From Alopecurus myosuroides (taxonomy: Eukaryota; Streptophyta; Magnoliopsida; Poales; Poaceae), in contig CM054062.1 in assembly GCA_028641055.1 (NCBI GenBank), positions 26,966,808 through 27,030,807 of the forward strand: a stretch of DNA of 64,000 bases, given 5' to 3'. The notes under the pieces were generated by a model. That model was not told the DNA's origin. It did not search any database and saw only the letters and a list, made by a program, of their open reading frames with translations. Positions 9,978 to 22,600 of this stretch are shown piece by piece (positions within the stretch are counted from its first letter, which is position 1; every line of letters starts with the position of its first letter). The translations under genes were made by a program, and so were the position numbers.

Positions 9978-11966
9978 CTAGGCCGTGAGCAAGATAAGCG
10001 GAGAGGTACCCTGGCGCAATGGGCGGGGAGTGGATCGTAGTGCCAACGACCACCAGTCAACGAAGTCGTCTTCCACAACCGGAAGTCTAGAGGTTAACCG
10101 TATCCAAGATAGAACCTCGTGCCGGATCGTCCGGAAGAAAGAGCACCCAGTGAGAATATGAGACATCGATTCGACCTCCTGGTCGTAGAGCCGGCGGTGA
10201 GGCTGGTGTGGCAGGCCGCGACTCTGCAACCTCACCCCATCCAGCATCGATCCATGCGAGCAAGCCACATGAAGAATTTCACCCTAGGTGGGGCCCACGT
10301 TTTCCAATTGAGCTTCCAGGATCGTGACTCGATAGCTTCATGAAACATGGCCTCGTAGCACGATTTCGAGGAGTATTCAGCGTCCGAAGTCCATCGCCAG
10401 ACCAGCCTATCAGGCGCCTGAGACAGCTGAACCTCTTGCAGGTATCTCCAGGTTTGGACGTAATGCCATTGAGCGAGAAGATTCATTGCCCTTGAGATAT
10501 ACGAAATCCACATGCGCTCAATCAGCGCCTCCCGAACAGTCTTGCGCTTCTTGCGCCTTTTGGGAATCAGCACCAGTAAAGCCGGTGCTACCTCCTTCAA
10601 TGATCGACCATTGATCCATTTGTCTTCCCAAAATAACGCCTAGGAGCCATCACCGACCACCATCTCGGTCGAGGTCTCGAAGATGGCTCGCTCGTCCTTG
10701 GAGAATTGCATGTCCAACCCGCTCCACGGGCAGTCCGGGTCCATGCGCATCCGCCACAACCACCACACTCTTAGGCTGGTGGATGTGCGGGCCAGGTCCG
10801 GGATCCCTAAACAACCTAGCCACAACGGCCGACAGACTCGAGACCAGTTCACATGGCAGTGACCACCCTTGGACTTGGCTTTTCCACCCATAGGAAACCG
10901 CGAAAGATTTTTTCCATATTTTTCAACCATTTCTTGTTCGTGCTCAAGACCATCGGTTGGTGTAGCGGGATTGCCGCAAGGACCGCTTTGATCAGAGCAA
11001 GACTTCCCACCTTAGGCATCATCGCCGCCTTCCAGGTAGGAAGTTGGTCCGCAAATTTGTCGACGAGAGGTTGGAGGGACTCTCCCGACGACGGATACCA
11101 AGGGGGATCCCCAGGTACCACATCGAGAACTGCGCCACCTGACAACACATTATGACCGCCGCCAAAGCAGCGACCCACTCACCACACCCTATAGGAGAAA
11201 CGGAGCACTTCGCGAAGTTGGTTCGCAGTCCCGAAGCGTCCCCAAACAGTGAAACGATGTCGCAGATTTCTTGCAATTCACCCACATCTGGATGGCAGAA
11301 AATGACCACATCGTCTGCGTAGAGCGAGACCGTTGTAGTAAGATCCTGGCGCGCCACCTTCCTGAGAACACCCAAATCCGCGGCCTTAGCCAGGAGCAAG
11401 TTCAGGGTCTTGATGACCGGAACAAAAAGCTGCAGCGAAAGGGGCCCCCCTTGCCTCAGACACCTCCGGTGCCAGATGGGAGGGCTCGGTTCGCCATTCA
11501 GCATCACCCTCGTATTAGCTGTGGCAAGGAGGATCACCACCCAGTTCCAGAACCTCGAGCCGAATCCCAACTTTTGGAGCACCTCAAAAGGCAAGCCCCA
11601 TGAGACGGAGTCAAAGGCTTTAGCGATGTCCAGTTTCAGCATTACCCTTGGCTCTTTAAGCCTGTGTAACAACCTTGCCGTTTGCTGGACCAACATGAAA
11701 TTGTTGAGTATACAACGCTTGCGGACAAAGGCGCTTTGGTTCCTCTCCACCAACTTGCCCATGCACGGGGCCAACCTCAGAGATAATGACTTAGCGACCA
11801 CTTTGGCGAAAATATGGATTAGACTGATCGGCCTATAGTCCCCAAGAGCAGCCGCATCAGGGCGCTTAGGCAACAGGGTTAGCAGAGCCTTGTTCAGACC
11901 CTGGAACCCTCGGCCACACATGGTGAAGAACTTATGGAAAGCAGCCATGAAGTACTCTTTCACCAT
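9978..11966 (-). pseudogene. LINE-3 ORF2: reverse transcriptase and zf-RVT region, frame broken
   Basis: Read from the right: the RT block (11966-11019) shows GDYRPISLIHIFAKVVAKSL, QSAFVRKRCILNNFMLVQQ, LKLDIAKAFDSVSW and the catalytic SLYADDVVIF (YADD at 11310-11321). The frame then shifts between overlapping segments at about 11100, 10900 and 10600. The C-terminal piece carries GMHQPHRRLYDQEVESMSHILTGC-like zf-RVT residues in fragments. The order is that of a plant L1 ORF2, but several frameshifts show it is dead. The catalytic aspartates of YADD are still intact. Confidence 0.8.
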
Positions 11967-13368
11967 CCCCCACCAGCTCTGAAGGAATTCAGCTGCGAAA
12001 CCATCCGGGCCTGGCGCCTTCCCACGGGGGAGTCGCAGAACTACCTCCCGTATCTCCTCCTCTATGAAAAGAGTCTCTAAGCCTGTAAGCTGCTCGTCTG
12101 CGTGGAACCCTAGGAATTCCAGGTCAAGCGAGAACGCTCACACCACAGAAGTGCCAAGGAGAGCCTCGAAGTGGTCAAAGGACGCCTTGGTCATCGCCTC
12201 GTGCTCCGTCTCCACCACCCCGTTCACCTGCAGGCTCCTAATCATGTTTGCGGATGGAAAAAAGCCGTGTTGGCATCACCCTCCGCGATCTAGACATTTT
12301 TGGCACGCTGTCGAGCCATAGTGCGTTCCAGGGAGGCCAGATCAAGGTGCGCCTGCTTGAGCTTGGCGCGCAACATCCTCTCATCACCCGAAATTTTTCT
12401 TGTCTCCATTGCCTTATCGAGCCGAAGAACCACCACCCGCGCTAGCAAGAGTTGTAGCTTGATACACCCTACATTTTTATCGCTCCAGCTTCTCAGGTGT
12501 CTCGCACTGCGCGTTAACTTCGCGGTTAAATAGAGGAAAGTGCCGGTGTTTCCATCTATGCTCTCCAGGCGGACTCCGCCACTTCCCTGAAGCCATCGAG
12601 ATTCACCCAAAACTTCTCGAAATGGAATCGCTTGCGCCCCACTGCCCATGTGTTGCAGTCAAGGATCAGAGGGTAGTGATCAGCCACAACCGTCGCCAAG
12701 CACGAGAGAGAACAATTTTCGTGCAATTCCTCCTAGTCCAAGGAACAGAACACCCTATCTAACCTGACCAAAGTCGGGGTATCCCTCCCATTCGGCCAAT
12801 TATAATGGCGGCCCTGGAGGTAGACTTACTTTAGCACGCAGTCATTCGGAAAGCGCCTCATACTTCCCATCATCCTCCTGTTGAGGTTACCATTATTCTT
12901 ATCCTCGTCCCGATAGATCACGTTAAAGTCCCTGCAGATCGCCCATGGTCCTAGACGAGTGGCACGCACATTGCGCGGCTCCATAAGGAAGGCGATCTTA
13001 TCAACCTCGTCCTAGGACCCGTAGACATTTGTGAGCCACCAGGGTGTCCCCCTCCAATTAGGGAGACCTTAGCTGTCAGTGAATGCACATCGACGTGCAT
13101 GTTGTCTAGGTAGACCTTCACACTCACCCATGAAATGATGATCCCTCCTCGTATCGGTAGCCGGCAAGCAGATGTGACCATCGAAGTCCATGCCTAGCGT
13201 TTCCATAACAATAGAGGGTGTTACAAGTGTTATTTTTGTCTCCTGCAGGCATACAATGGACGCACCCGTCGAGCCGACAAGATAGTGGACATTCGACCTA
13301 CGTGTGCGATCGTTGAGACCTCGCACTTTCATAATCAAAATTCTTGGTTCGTATAACATAGTTAACAT
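11967..13368 (-). pseudogene. LINE-3 ORF2: endonuclease and linker region, degenerate
   Basis: The frame beginning near 13368 has ILIMKVRGLNDRTRRSNVHY and IVCLQETKI, the AP-endonuclease start with its catalytic glutamate. Further fragments (about 12290-12950) match the poly-helical linker between endonuclease and RT (LARVVVLRLDKAMETRKIS). Stops and shifts separate the pieces. The segment around 12000 contains PPGPDGFAAEF wording in reverse, the RT N-terminal motif. Confidence 0.7.
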
Positions 13369-13398
13369 GTAACACCCTAAGAGTAGGAACCCCGTGGG

Positions 13399-13904
13399 TT
13401 AAGCCTCTACAAGGCACCGACCCGACGGTACCTTAGGAGGTGGGGAGAAGCACCCTCGAATCCTCGTGAGGGACCATACGTACAGCTCCCCAATGGCCAC
13501 GAGCATGTCCTCCTCTAGGGGGACATCGAATAACCTATGAAACGCCCGCACGGTCTCGGAGGATGGCGCGTCTTCGCTACCTATCAATCCCAGTTTGCGC
13601 ATAAGAACCCTTTGCGCCTTTTGCTCAACGTTGAGCCCACTTGGTTGCATCACGATACGCCCGCTTCTTCGAGGTTGGAACTCCAACTCCCGTAACCATT
13701 GCTGGAGCGGGGCTGGTTGAAGAATAGCCTCGGAACGTGCCTTTGCTGCCGCAAGGAATCCACCCAAAGTACACGACATCTCGGCAGCCCGACCGCTAGG
13801 CACACAATATCTCAAGTGAGAGAACATAATCGGCGGTGAAGCGAAAAGGGACACCGATAAGGCGCTCGTTACAGGCTCCGCATCCCCATTCGAGGGTGTG
13901 GAGC
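13399..13904 (-). pseudogene. LINE-3 ORF1, C-terminal part
   Basis: Open for about 150 codons (13399-13854), with the frame extending upstream to 13904 (TPSNGDAEPVTSALSV). Basic and helical: FLAAAKARSEAILQP, RRSGRIVMQPSGLNVEQKAQRVLMRKLG. It resembles the C-terminal tail of the ORF1 of grass L1 elements, which commonly carries RRSGRI-type wording before the ORF2 start. The upstream part is at 36690-37349. Confidence 0.6.
13900..13904 (+). repeat. 5-bp TSD (GGAGC) of Gypsy element P, left copy
   Basis: GGAGC immediately left of the LTR start TGATACATCC; repeated at 36690-36694. Confidence 0.85.
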
Positions 13905-14006
13905 TGATACATCCAAAACGTATCTACTTTTCCTAACACTTTTGCTATTGTTTTACCTCTAATTTGTATTATTTAGATGGAACTAACACGGACTAACTCT
14001 CAACAA
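13905..14006 (+). repeat. 5' LTR fragment of Gypsy P
   Basis: First ~100 bp of the LTR, matching 35313-35405 (shared AACGTATCTACTTT, TTACCTCTAATTTGTAT and GGAACTAACACGGACTAA) before the similarity breaks off at the junction with another LTR fragment. Confidence 0.8.
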
Positions 14007-14994
14007 TGATCACATAATTGAATAACTAAATATCTTCTCTTCACTATGCTACTCTTAACCCTCTCCGGTTGGATAACGAACACTAATCATTGCGTAGGGC
14101 TGCAAAAAGCATTCCTTAAAGTAAGCATTCCCATGTCTAGTTAGCCCCACACGGTCAACTTGAGCGCCCTAGAAGGTACTAGACAAACACCACAATTCAT
14201 AGAGGAGACACACACGATATGCACACTGTCACCTTCACACCGCGGGACAAGATGAATCCAAAGTTCATATTAATAAAACACTTGAGTAGCACAAGATAAA
14301 AGTAACATCTACCTATTCAACTAGATTACAAAGCTCACGATCACATATAGATCACACCATGGGAGAGAGATATGAACCACATAGCTACCGGTAGAGCCCT
14401 CGGCCTCGGGGGAGAACTACTCCCTCCTCATCATAGGAGACGACAACGACGATGGAGATGGCGGTGGAGTCGATGGAGATGTCTTCCGGGGGCACTTCCC
14501 CGTCCCGACAGGGTGCCAGAACAGAGACCTGTCCCCCAAAACTTGGGTTCACGATGACGGCGGCTGCGGAAGGTTTCGCGGAATTTCGCCCATTCCTCTA
14601 TGGTTTTTGCATCGGGGGGATTATATAGGCGAAAGGGCAACATCGGTGGGCCACCAGGGTGGCCTCACCACCCCCAGGCGCGGCCAAGGGGGGTCGCGCC
14701 TGGCTATGGTGAGGGCCCCCTCGTGCCCGTCTTCGACTCCTCTTCGATCTTCTGGATGCTTCCGGGGAAAATAGGAACTTCGGGATTTGTGGGGTCCAAT
14801 TCTGAGAATATTTCTAGAACAACTTTTCTGAAATTAAAAACAGCAGAAAACAGGGAACTAGCACTTGGCATCTTGTTAATAGGTTAGTCCCGGAAAACAT
14901 GTAAAAATGATATAAAGAAGGGAGAAAACATGTAGCAATTGGCATAATATCAGCATGGAACATCAGAAATTATAGATACGTTGGAGACCTATCA
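14007..14994 (-). repeat. Truncated LTR of a different minus-strand Gypsy element
   Basis: On the minus strand it begins TGATAGGTCTCCAACGTATC at 14994 and continues through a TATA-like CGCCTATATAATCCC and a GC-rich transcribed portion, to the LTR middle (ATCCAACCGGAGAGGGTTAA) before truncation at about 14007. No internal region is attached. Resembles the Wham/Sabrina class of pooid LTRs. Confidence 0.65.
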
Positions 14995-15652
14995 GGTCCG
15001 TGCCGCCCTATGGTGTGGTCGCCTCCCTTGCCCCCTTCGAGTCCCCTCCGAACTCCGTGTATGTGACAGAAAATAGGGATTTTGGCTTTTGTTTCGTCCA
15101 ATGCCGAGAATATTTCCAGAACAACTTTTCTGAAATACAAAAACTGCAGAAAATAGGAACTGGCATTGTGGCACCTTGTCAATAGTTAGTCCCAGAAAAT
15201 GCATAAAAATGCTATGAAGTGTATAGAAAACATGTAGCAATTGGCATCATATCAACATGGAACATAAAAAAATTATAGATACGTTGGAGACGTATCAAGC
15301 ACCCCCAAGCTTAGTTCTACTCATCCTCGAGTAGGTAAAACAATAACAACAAAATAATTTATGAGGTGACATGCTACCAACACAATCTTGATCAACATTA
15401 TTGTAAAAGCATTGAAAGCTGAGATCATAGTACTCTAAACATAGGCATGATAGATATAATTCCAACAATGTAACTTAGCAACTATGTTGCAACATGAAAA
15501 GTAATACAAACAAAAGATCATGAATAATAATTCCTCGAAAGTTATATATTTGTTTCGAGCATAGAGAAAACATATCAAAGTGGTATTCATCTTGTCGTTC
15601 GTGGGATAGCAAAACATAAATGCCAGGACACCTTCAAAGTTTAAATGGTGAC
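14995..15652 (-). mobile_element. Gypsy element Q, left part: truncated 3' LTR (14995-15297), PPT and 3' non-coding region
   Basis: LTR terminus TGATACGTCTCCAACGTATC on the minus strand at 15297. The LTR is cut after ~300 bp. To the right of it in plus coordinates is AGCACCCCCAAGCTTAG (reverse polypurine tract), then element interior interrupted at 15653 by element R. The matching right part is 30900-32858. Confidence 0.65.
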
Positions 15653-17117
15653 TGATGACCCACAAGTATAGGGGGTGTATCGTAGTACTTCCGATAAATA
15701 AGAGTGTCGAGCCCAATGAGGAGCACAAGGTGTTGACAAGCAGGTTGGATAGAGGATTCACTGTAAACACTAGCAAACAGGTTTTTGATGGCTTTTGATA
15801 TAGCAGATAAATAAAGTGCGAGTAAATAAAAGACAGTAATAATAATTGCAGCAAGTGGCCCAATCTTTTTAGAACAAAGGACAAGCCGGTTTGTTTACTT
15901 ATAATGACCAATCATATATTTGATTAATAGTTATTGTTTTGATAGGTGTTGTGTGGGTGAACCTATGCTAATGCACCGACCTACTAGGACTAATACATAC
16001 TTATGATTATACCCCTTGCAAGCATATGCAACTAAAAGAAAGTAATTAAGATAAATCTAACCTCATCCTTAAACTCCGGGATCCTAGACTCCCTCGTGCA
16101 TTGGGTTTTTAACGGGGGTTTAGGTTTCTGTCACTCTGGCAATCCCACAGTTAGTGGCCAAATACACAATGCATCCATCTAGACCCATAAAGGTGAAGTG
16201 TCATGTAGTCGACGTTCATATGAAACCACTAGAAGAATAGCACCACAACTTAAATATCAAACCATTAGATATTACTTCAACATAATTCCACTACTAACAT
16301 GTTGACTTCTCCCATGTCCTCAAGAACTAAACGAACTACTCACAAGACATCGTATGGATCATAATATGAGGTGGTATAATGATGAATAACAATCTGGTCA
16401 TAAAGTGAAAACACCTATAAATCTCGTAAGCATCGACTACTAACAAGTAATTCACATTGGGAGAGATATCTAGTGGAAAACAACGATATAGAATCCTAAT
16501 TGTTACAGCGGCACAAAGGTGGATGGTGGTGAGGATGGTGCTGGTGGTGATGATGATGACGATGATGATCTTGATGATGCCCGGAGCGATGACGGTGATG
16601 ATGGTGATGATTTCCCCTCTCTGGAGAGGAATTTCCCCGAAAGATTTCTCCCTGCCGGAGAGCTTTTCTCTCTCTGTTCTTTTCCGCCCCGAGGAGGCGG
16701 CGGAATATTTCCTCGATGGTTCTCCAGGTCTTAGGGTTCCCTAGGGATGAAGTACGTGAGAGGGGGCTGCCAGTGGTGGGCCAGGGTGGCCACGCCACGT
16801 GGCAGCGCGGCCAAGGGGGGCGTGCCACCAGGTGGTGTGGGCCCCTGGTGGGCCCCCTCTAGCTCCCCTCCTGGCTAGCTCCGTCATCTGGTGATATAAG
16901 ACTTCTCCGATGTTTCCTTTCTTCTTCTGATCTTCAGAAATAGGGTATCTTGACGGTGCTTTTTCCAGCAGATTTCTGGTCCGGGTGAATTATTCTCCAG
17001 TAATTGTAAAACATGCAAAATAGATGAAATAACATAAGTATCATCTCTAAATATGAAATATATCGATGAATAATAGTAAATTACGATATAAAATAGTGAT
17101 GCAAAATGGACGTATCA
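15653..17117 (-). repeat. 3' LTR of Gypsy R
   Basis: Minus-strand LTR beginning TGATACGTCCATTTTGCATC at 17117 and ending near CCCTATACTTGTGGGTCATC at 15653. Contains a GAT/GATGAC-rich stretch (16530-16615) and a GC-rich leader segment. Confidence 0.85.
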
Positions 17118-17133
17118 ACTCCCCCAAGCTTAG
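17118..17133 (-). promoter_or_regulatory. Polypurine tract of Gypsy R
   Basis: Plus-strand ACTCCCCCAAGCTTAG adjoins the LTR; on the element strand this reads as a purine run CTAAGCTTGGGGGAGT, the plus-strand DNA primer site directly upstream of the 3' LTR. Confidence 0.8.
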
Positions 17134-18758
17134 ACCTCGCTTGTCCCCAAGCGAAACTGAACTCAGTAAACATGACCACAGGTTTATTGAGTGAAGTGTC
17201 GATAAATAAAATACAGACAAGAAGTATCACATTTATCAATGCACAAGTCATTCTAGATAGCAAATTCCTATCATATAAATTAAGTTGAAACTAGTAGATG
17301 GAGTCACAATAAAGGTGAAAAGAGAAAATCATAATTGGTTATGGCAAACTTTGCTCTTGTTCACAGAACAATTAACATATTATACTTATCTTTCGATCAG
17401 AGTCTTTATATTAGAGCTTATATTGCAGAGTTTTACATGCTCAATCATAACAATATCCTTTTAGTCATTGATAACTTTCAAAGTCATATTCATTCAGATA
17501 CAAACATTGTACTAAACAAGGAAGGATAAAAGACATGATTGAATAAATCAACATATAGATGGTTGGATCACAACAACTCAAATGCTTGCTTAAGACAGAA
17601 AGGAATAGGTTTACTGACTCAACATAAAAGTAAAAGATAGGCCCTTCGCGGAGGGAAGCATGGAGCTTTTTATTTGATAAACAGAGGTAATTAAAACAAT
17701 TTTGAGAGGGGTGTATGTCTATGTCAACGAATGAGCAAGCTAACAGTACATTAAGTCACAAGATAACTAGACTTTACAAGAGCGGATCCCATTGAAGGAC
17801 GCTACTGGGGTCAGTAGATCATCCCTCTTCTCTTTTGTTTACACAATTATGCTTTAACTGATAAATCAGGGGCAAGAAGAGTGAAGAGAATTTATAGTAA
17901 CCAAGTTTGGGGCTGGGCAGCCCGTTGCCAACTCTTCTAGCAGTTGGATAAGCGGATGTGCCACTAGTCCAGGTGTGTAAATTCCAATCAACAAGTGAAA
18001 CCAAGACCGTCTACCTACATCCTCATGAGCTAAAACAGAGCACAAAACCTGTATAATTTTGAAGGTTTTAAAGGTAGCACATGAGAAATTTACTTGGAGT
18101 GGCGGTTAAATACCACATATAGGTAGGTATGGTGGACATAAACGGCATGTTTTTTGGCTCAAGGTTTGGATGCACGAGAAGCATTCCCTCTTAGTACAGG
18201 TTTTTGGCTAGCAAGCATAAGAGTTGAGGGAAAACTAGCAAATATAAATGTGATATAAATAATCATGCAACCTTCCTTGGAAGTACAAACGATCTTAACT
18301 TGAGAATACTAAGCTTATGAGCCAACAAGAAAGAAAGATAATGGAATAATATATATGCGGGCATCTCCCTCTTTTCTACTTAAGCCTCAAAGTATTGTTG
18401 CTACTGACCAATGCTAAGTTTGCCAAAACCAAATAGATTAACTTGATGCTCCCATATTGATACCAATACTAACAACAAGATCAATCATATAACATAAATT
18501 ACGAACTAAAACAAAGTGTGTAGAAAGTAAATGATAAAACTTCTCATTAATATTTCATAACAAAAACTCACACCAAGGAATACATCGATAACCAACTAAA
18601 GGAGCTATACTTCCGTACTGCAAACCATCCTATATGATAACTTCTCTACTCATGATATGACTCTACTAAAAAGTAAAAATGTGAAAGATACAGGTGTGAT
18701 ACCGCGGCACTCCCCCAAGCTTGGAACAAGCCAAGGGGATGCCAATACCAATGACGAA
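17134..18758 (-). other. 3' non-coding region of Gypsy R
   Basis: About 1.6 kb without a credible ORF, rich in A/T, between the extra ORF and the PPT. A similar block (CTCAACATAAA.GTAAAAGA, ..TATTTGATAAA.CAGAG, GTATGTCTATGTCAACGAATG) recurs in element Q at 31038-31170, and in opposite orientation in P at 33370-35296, so this long 3' spacer is a shared trait of the three Gypsy families here. Confidence 0.7.
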
Positions 18759-19301
18759 TTACTCCTTCGGTGGTGATGGTGAATCCTTAATAAGCTTCTC
18801 AGTTAACTCCTTCAATTCATCGAGCTTGTAGGGGAGAATACGAATCAACTCCGTATTGTGCTCAATACGGTTCATGTACTTGGCTGGCTGTGATTCCCAA
18901 CTCTTGGACTCACTTCTCCACACTTCTCCAAACTGATGGCTCCCCTTCCCTGCATTGTTAGTGTGATCCATATCCCAGCTAGAGGGAAACTCTGCCTCAG
19001 GCACCCTCTGAAATTGATGCTTATGTATTAGAGTATGGAAGGGTTTTTTGATGCGTGAGGCTGGTGTCCTTGGAGCTAAGAAGTGACGAGGAACCTTCCC
19101 TCCAGTGCTCATCAGTGCCCCTTGCTTGAATTTGGAGGGTTTTGCTACCACTCCAATTCTTGAAATGGTGGCGCGAGAGTACACGCGTGTATCTTCTTCT
19201 ACGTCTCCTTCAGCTCCACTATAGATCTCCTCCTCCAGCTCAGGGTCTTGGAGATCATCTTCCTTAGGCTGCTTCCCCTTATTGTTGTTGGCAGAGACCA
19301 T
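18759..19301 (-). CDS. Gypsy R extra ORF downstream of integrase (180 aa, with histone H3-tail-like motif)
   Basis: ATG-initiated 180-codon ORF after the integrase end, in the position of the additional ORF seen in several Athila/Sabrina-like Gypsy elements. Starts MVSANNNKGK, has an acidic stretch (about 12-38), then STGGKVPRHFLAP at residues 65-77 followed by a basic segment ending RIKKP, and ends in a helical, charged tail (LDELKELTEKLIKD). It is the only R ORF of any size without a stop, although pol next to it is dead. Function unknown. The H3 resemblance (H3 residues 10-21 are STGGKAPRKQLA) is by eye and may be chance. Confidence 0.6.
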   Translation of the reverse strand: MVSANNNKGKQPKEDDLQDPELEEEIYSGAEGDVEEDTRVYSRATISRIGVVAKPSKFKQGALMSTGGKVPRHFLAPRTPASRIKKPFHTLIHKHQFQRVPEAEFPSSWDMDHTNNAGKGSHQFGEVWRSESKSWESQPAKYMNRIEHNTELIRILPYKLDELKELTEKLIKDSPSPPKE

Positions 19302-19609
19302 GGTGCTTCTAAAACCAAAAACAGATCAGATCGAAACAAAAACACAACGAGAAAATGATATATGTACCCAGGGGGATCATATAGCAAAAAGTTACATAAG
19401 AAAAGGAAGGTACGGGCGGAAACGGGTCGGAGACGGGCTTCGAGACGTCCACACCATGTGGTGGCGCGGCCAGGGGTGGGCCCGCGCCACCAGGTCGTGT
19501 GGTGCCCTCAGGAAGCGTCTCCTACCCTTTTTCGGCTCATTATTTTTCATATTTTCTAAAAACAACAAAAGTATAAATTGGAAGGTTACATGAACTTTTT
19601 CTTACCAAA

Positions 19610-22600
19610 ACTTTTACCTATTTGAAAACAGATTCTGCAGTTTCTGGAATCTTCTCTTTGATGAATTCCTCCGGAGTCACCACTTGAATAGTATCAACAT
19701 CTTCATCATAAGAATCTCCGGAAATATTATGCTTGAGTATTTTCCCATTCACCACTTGTGTAGTGTTATCTTTAAGGGAAACAATTTTGATTGCACCCGA
19801 ACGATACACTTCTTCAATAACAAAAGGTCCTTCCCATCTAGAAAGTAATTTTCCTGCAAAAATATGAGACGAGACCTATACAATATAACTTTCTAACCAA
19901 CATGAAACTCTCTTTTAAGAATTATCCTATCATGCCATTTTTTAACTTTCTCTTTAAAGAGTCTAGCATTTTCATAAGATTCACTTCTCCATTCATCTAA
20001 AGAACTCTACTCAAGCATCCTTTTCTTACCGACAAGTTTAAAATCTCTATTTAGTTCTCTCACTGCCCAATAAGCTTTGTGTTCTGATTCTAAAGGCAAG
20101 TGACAAGCTTTTCCATAAACCATTTTATAAGGAGACATACCCATAGGATTTTTATAAGCAGTTTTATAAGCCCATAAAGCATCATTTAACTTATCAGCCC
20201 AATTTTTCCTAGATTTATTAATAGTATTTTGCAAGATAGATTTAATTTCTCTATTTGACATATCTACTTGCCCACTGGTTTGAGGATGATAAGCTGAGGC
20301 AATTCTACGATTAACATCATATTTAGCAAAGGTTTTTCTAAAACCACCATGAATAAAGTGAGAACCTTCATCAGTCATAAGATATCTAGGCACACCAAAC
20401 CTAGGGAAAATAACATCTTTAAGCATTTTTAATGAGGTTTCACCATCAGCACTCTTTGTAGGTTTAACTTCTACCCATTTATTAACATAATCAGTAGCAA
20501 CAAGTATATGAGTATAACCATTCGAAGGAGGAAACAGACCCATAAAGTCAAATCTCCAACAATCAAAAGGTTCAATAACAAGAGAATAATTCATAGGAAT
20601 TTCATTGTGTCTAGAAATATTACCAACTCTTTGCATATTTAAAGAGAGTAGGCCAATAGAAACCTGATTATAGAACCTTCTGTGCGGTTCTATCTCCAGC
20701 GTGATGTCCTCCATAAGCACTACCATGGAACTTTCTCAGTATCTCTGGTTGTTCATGTTCTAGAACACATCTTCACATAATACCATCTACTTGTTCTTTA
20801 TATAAGTGTGGGTCATCCCAAAAATAATGCCTCAAATCATAAAAGAATTTCCTTCTTTGCTGAGTTGTAAAAGTTGGAGGCAAATACTTGGAAACAATAA
20901 GCTTAGCATACTATGCATACCAAGGTCCAAGGACTATCTCACGAGCTTACTTTTATTGCAGCCAAATGTTCATTTGGAAAACTATCATTAACAGGAATAG
21001 GGTCATAAGCAATGTTTTCCAATCTAGACAAATTGTGAGCAACAGGATTTTCAGCACCCTTCCTATCTACAATGTGCAAATCAAATTCTTGTAAAAGCAG
21101 CACCCATCTAATAATCCTAGGCTTAGCATCTTTCTTTTCCAAAAGGTATTTAATAGCAGCATGATCAGTGTGAATAGTAACTTTTGAATCAACTATGTAA
21201 GGTCTAAACTTATCACAGGCAAAATCTATAGCTAGGAACTCTTTTTCAGTGGTAGCTTAATTATTTTGAGCAGCATCAAGAGTCTTACTAGCATAATGAA
21301 TAACATTTAATTTCTTATCGCTGTCAAAGAACAACACCTACAGCAAAATCACTAGCATCACACATAATTTTAAAGGGAAAATTCCAATCAGGTGGTTGAA
21401 CAATAGGATCAGCAATTAAAGCCTTCTTTAGAGTTTTGAAAACTTCTTTGCAATCATCATCAAAAACAAAAGGTACGTCTTTTTGGAGAAGATTAGTAAG
21501 AGGCTTTGATATTTTAGAGAAATCTATAATAAACCTCCTATAGAAGCCAGCATGACCAAGAACACTACAAATACCTTTGACATCCATGGGACAGGGCATT
21601 TTCTCAATTGCTTCAACTTTAGCTCTGTCAACTTCAATACCTCTTTCAGAAATTTTATGTCCAAGAACAATTCCTTCATTTACCATAAAGTGGCATTTCT
21701 CCCAATTAAGAACAAGATTAGTTTCCTCACATCTCTACAAAACTTTGTCAAGATTGTGCAAACATTTATCAAAGGAAGTTTCATAGATGGAGAAATCATC
21801 CATGAATACTTCCACAATTTCTTCACACAAACCATGAAAAATTGCAGACATGCATCTTTAAAACGTAGCAGGAGCATTACACAAACCAAAAGGCATACAT
21901 CTATAAGCCTATGTTCCATAAGAACAAGTAAAAGTTTTTTTCTATTGATCTTGCTTTCTAACAGCAATTTGAGAAAACCCAGAATAACCATCAAGGAAGC
22001 AAAAATGAGTTTTCTTAGACAACCTTTCTAACATTTGATCAATAAAAGGTAAAGGGTAATGATATTTATTAGTAACTTTGTTAACTTTCCTAAAATCAAT
22101 GCACATTCTATAACCAACTACTACTCTTTGAGGAATAAGCTCATCATTTTCATTTGGCACAACAGTCATTCCTCCTTTCTTAGGGACACAATGCAGAGCA
22201 ATAGGATAAATAATACCGGCATCAAGGAGTTTCAATACCTCATTTCTTACCACTTCCTTCACCTTAGGAATTAAACATCGTTGATGTTCAACAACTGGCT
22301 TTGCATCAAGTTCCATATTAATAGCATGCTGACATATATCAGGGGAAATCCATTTCAAATCATCAAGAGTATATCCAATAGCTTCTCGGTGTTTCTTCAA
22401 TATTTCCAATAACCTTTCCTCTTCTTTACCTGAATGTTCAGAACTAATAATAACATGATATGTTTTCTTATCATCAATATAAGCATATTTAAGATCATTA
22501 GATAAAGGTTTTAAATCAAAAATGGGATCCTCCTTGGGTTGTAATGTGGTACCCAAGTCTTCCACAGGTAAATTGTGTTTCAGCATCACTGGTTAAAGAA

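Larger units (their letters stand above)
9721..13904 (-). mobile_element. LINE-3, 3' portion (the 5' portion is at 36690-37349)
   Basis: Minus-strand LINE that ends on the left in its poly(A) tail (T-run 9721-9729 on the plus strand) preceded by a 3' UTR. Reading rightwards it contains, in reverse, the zf-RVT region (9978-10600), RT (11019-11966), the linker between endonuclease and RT, endonuclease (to about 13368) and the C-terminal part of ORF1 (13399-13904). It stops exactly at 13904, where the Gypsy element P begins, and resumes at 36690. It is inserted into LINE-2. Confidence 0.85.

Noticed and set aside
16519..16744. Asp-rich plus-strand ORFs in the LTRs of R (also 30279-30533)
   Set aside because: Translation of a GAT/GATGAC repeat in an LTR; antisense to the element and without start context.
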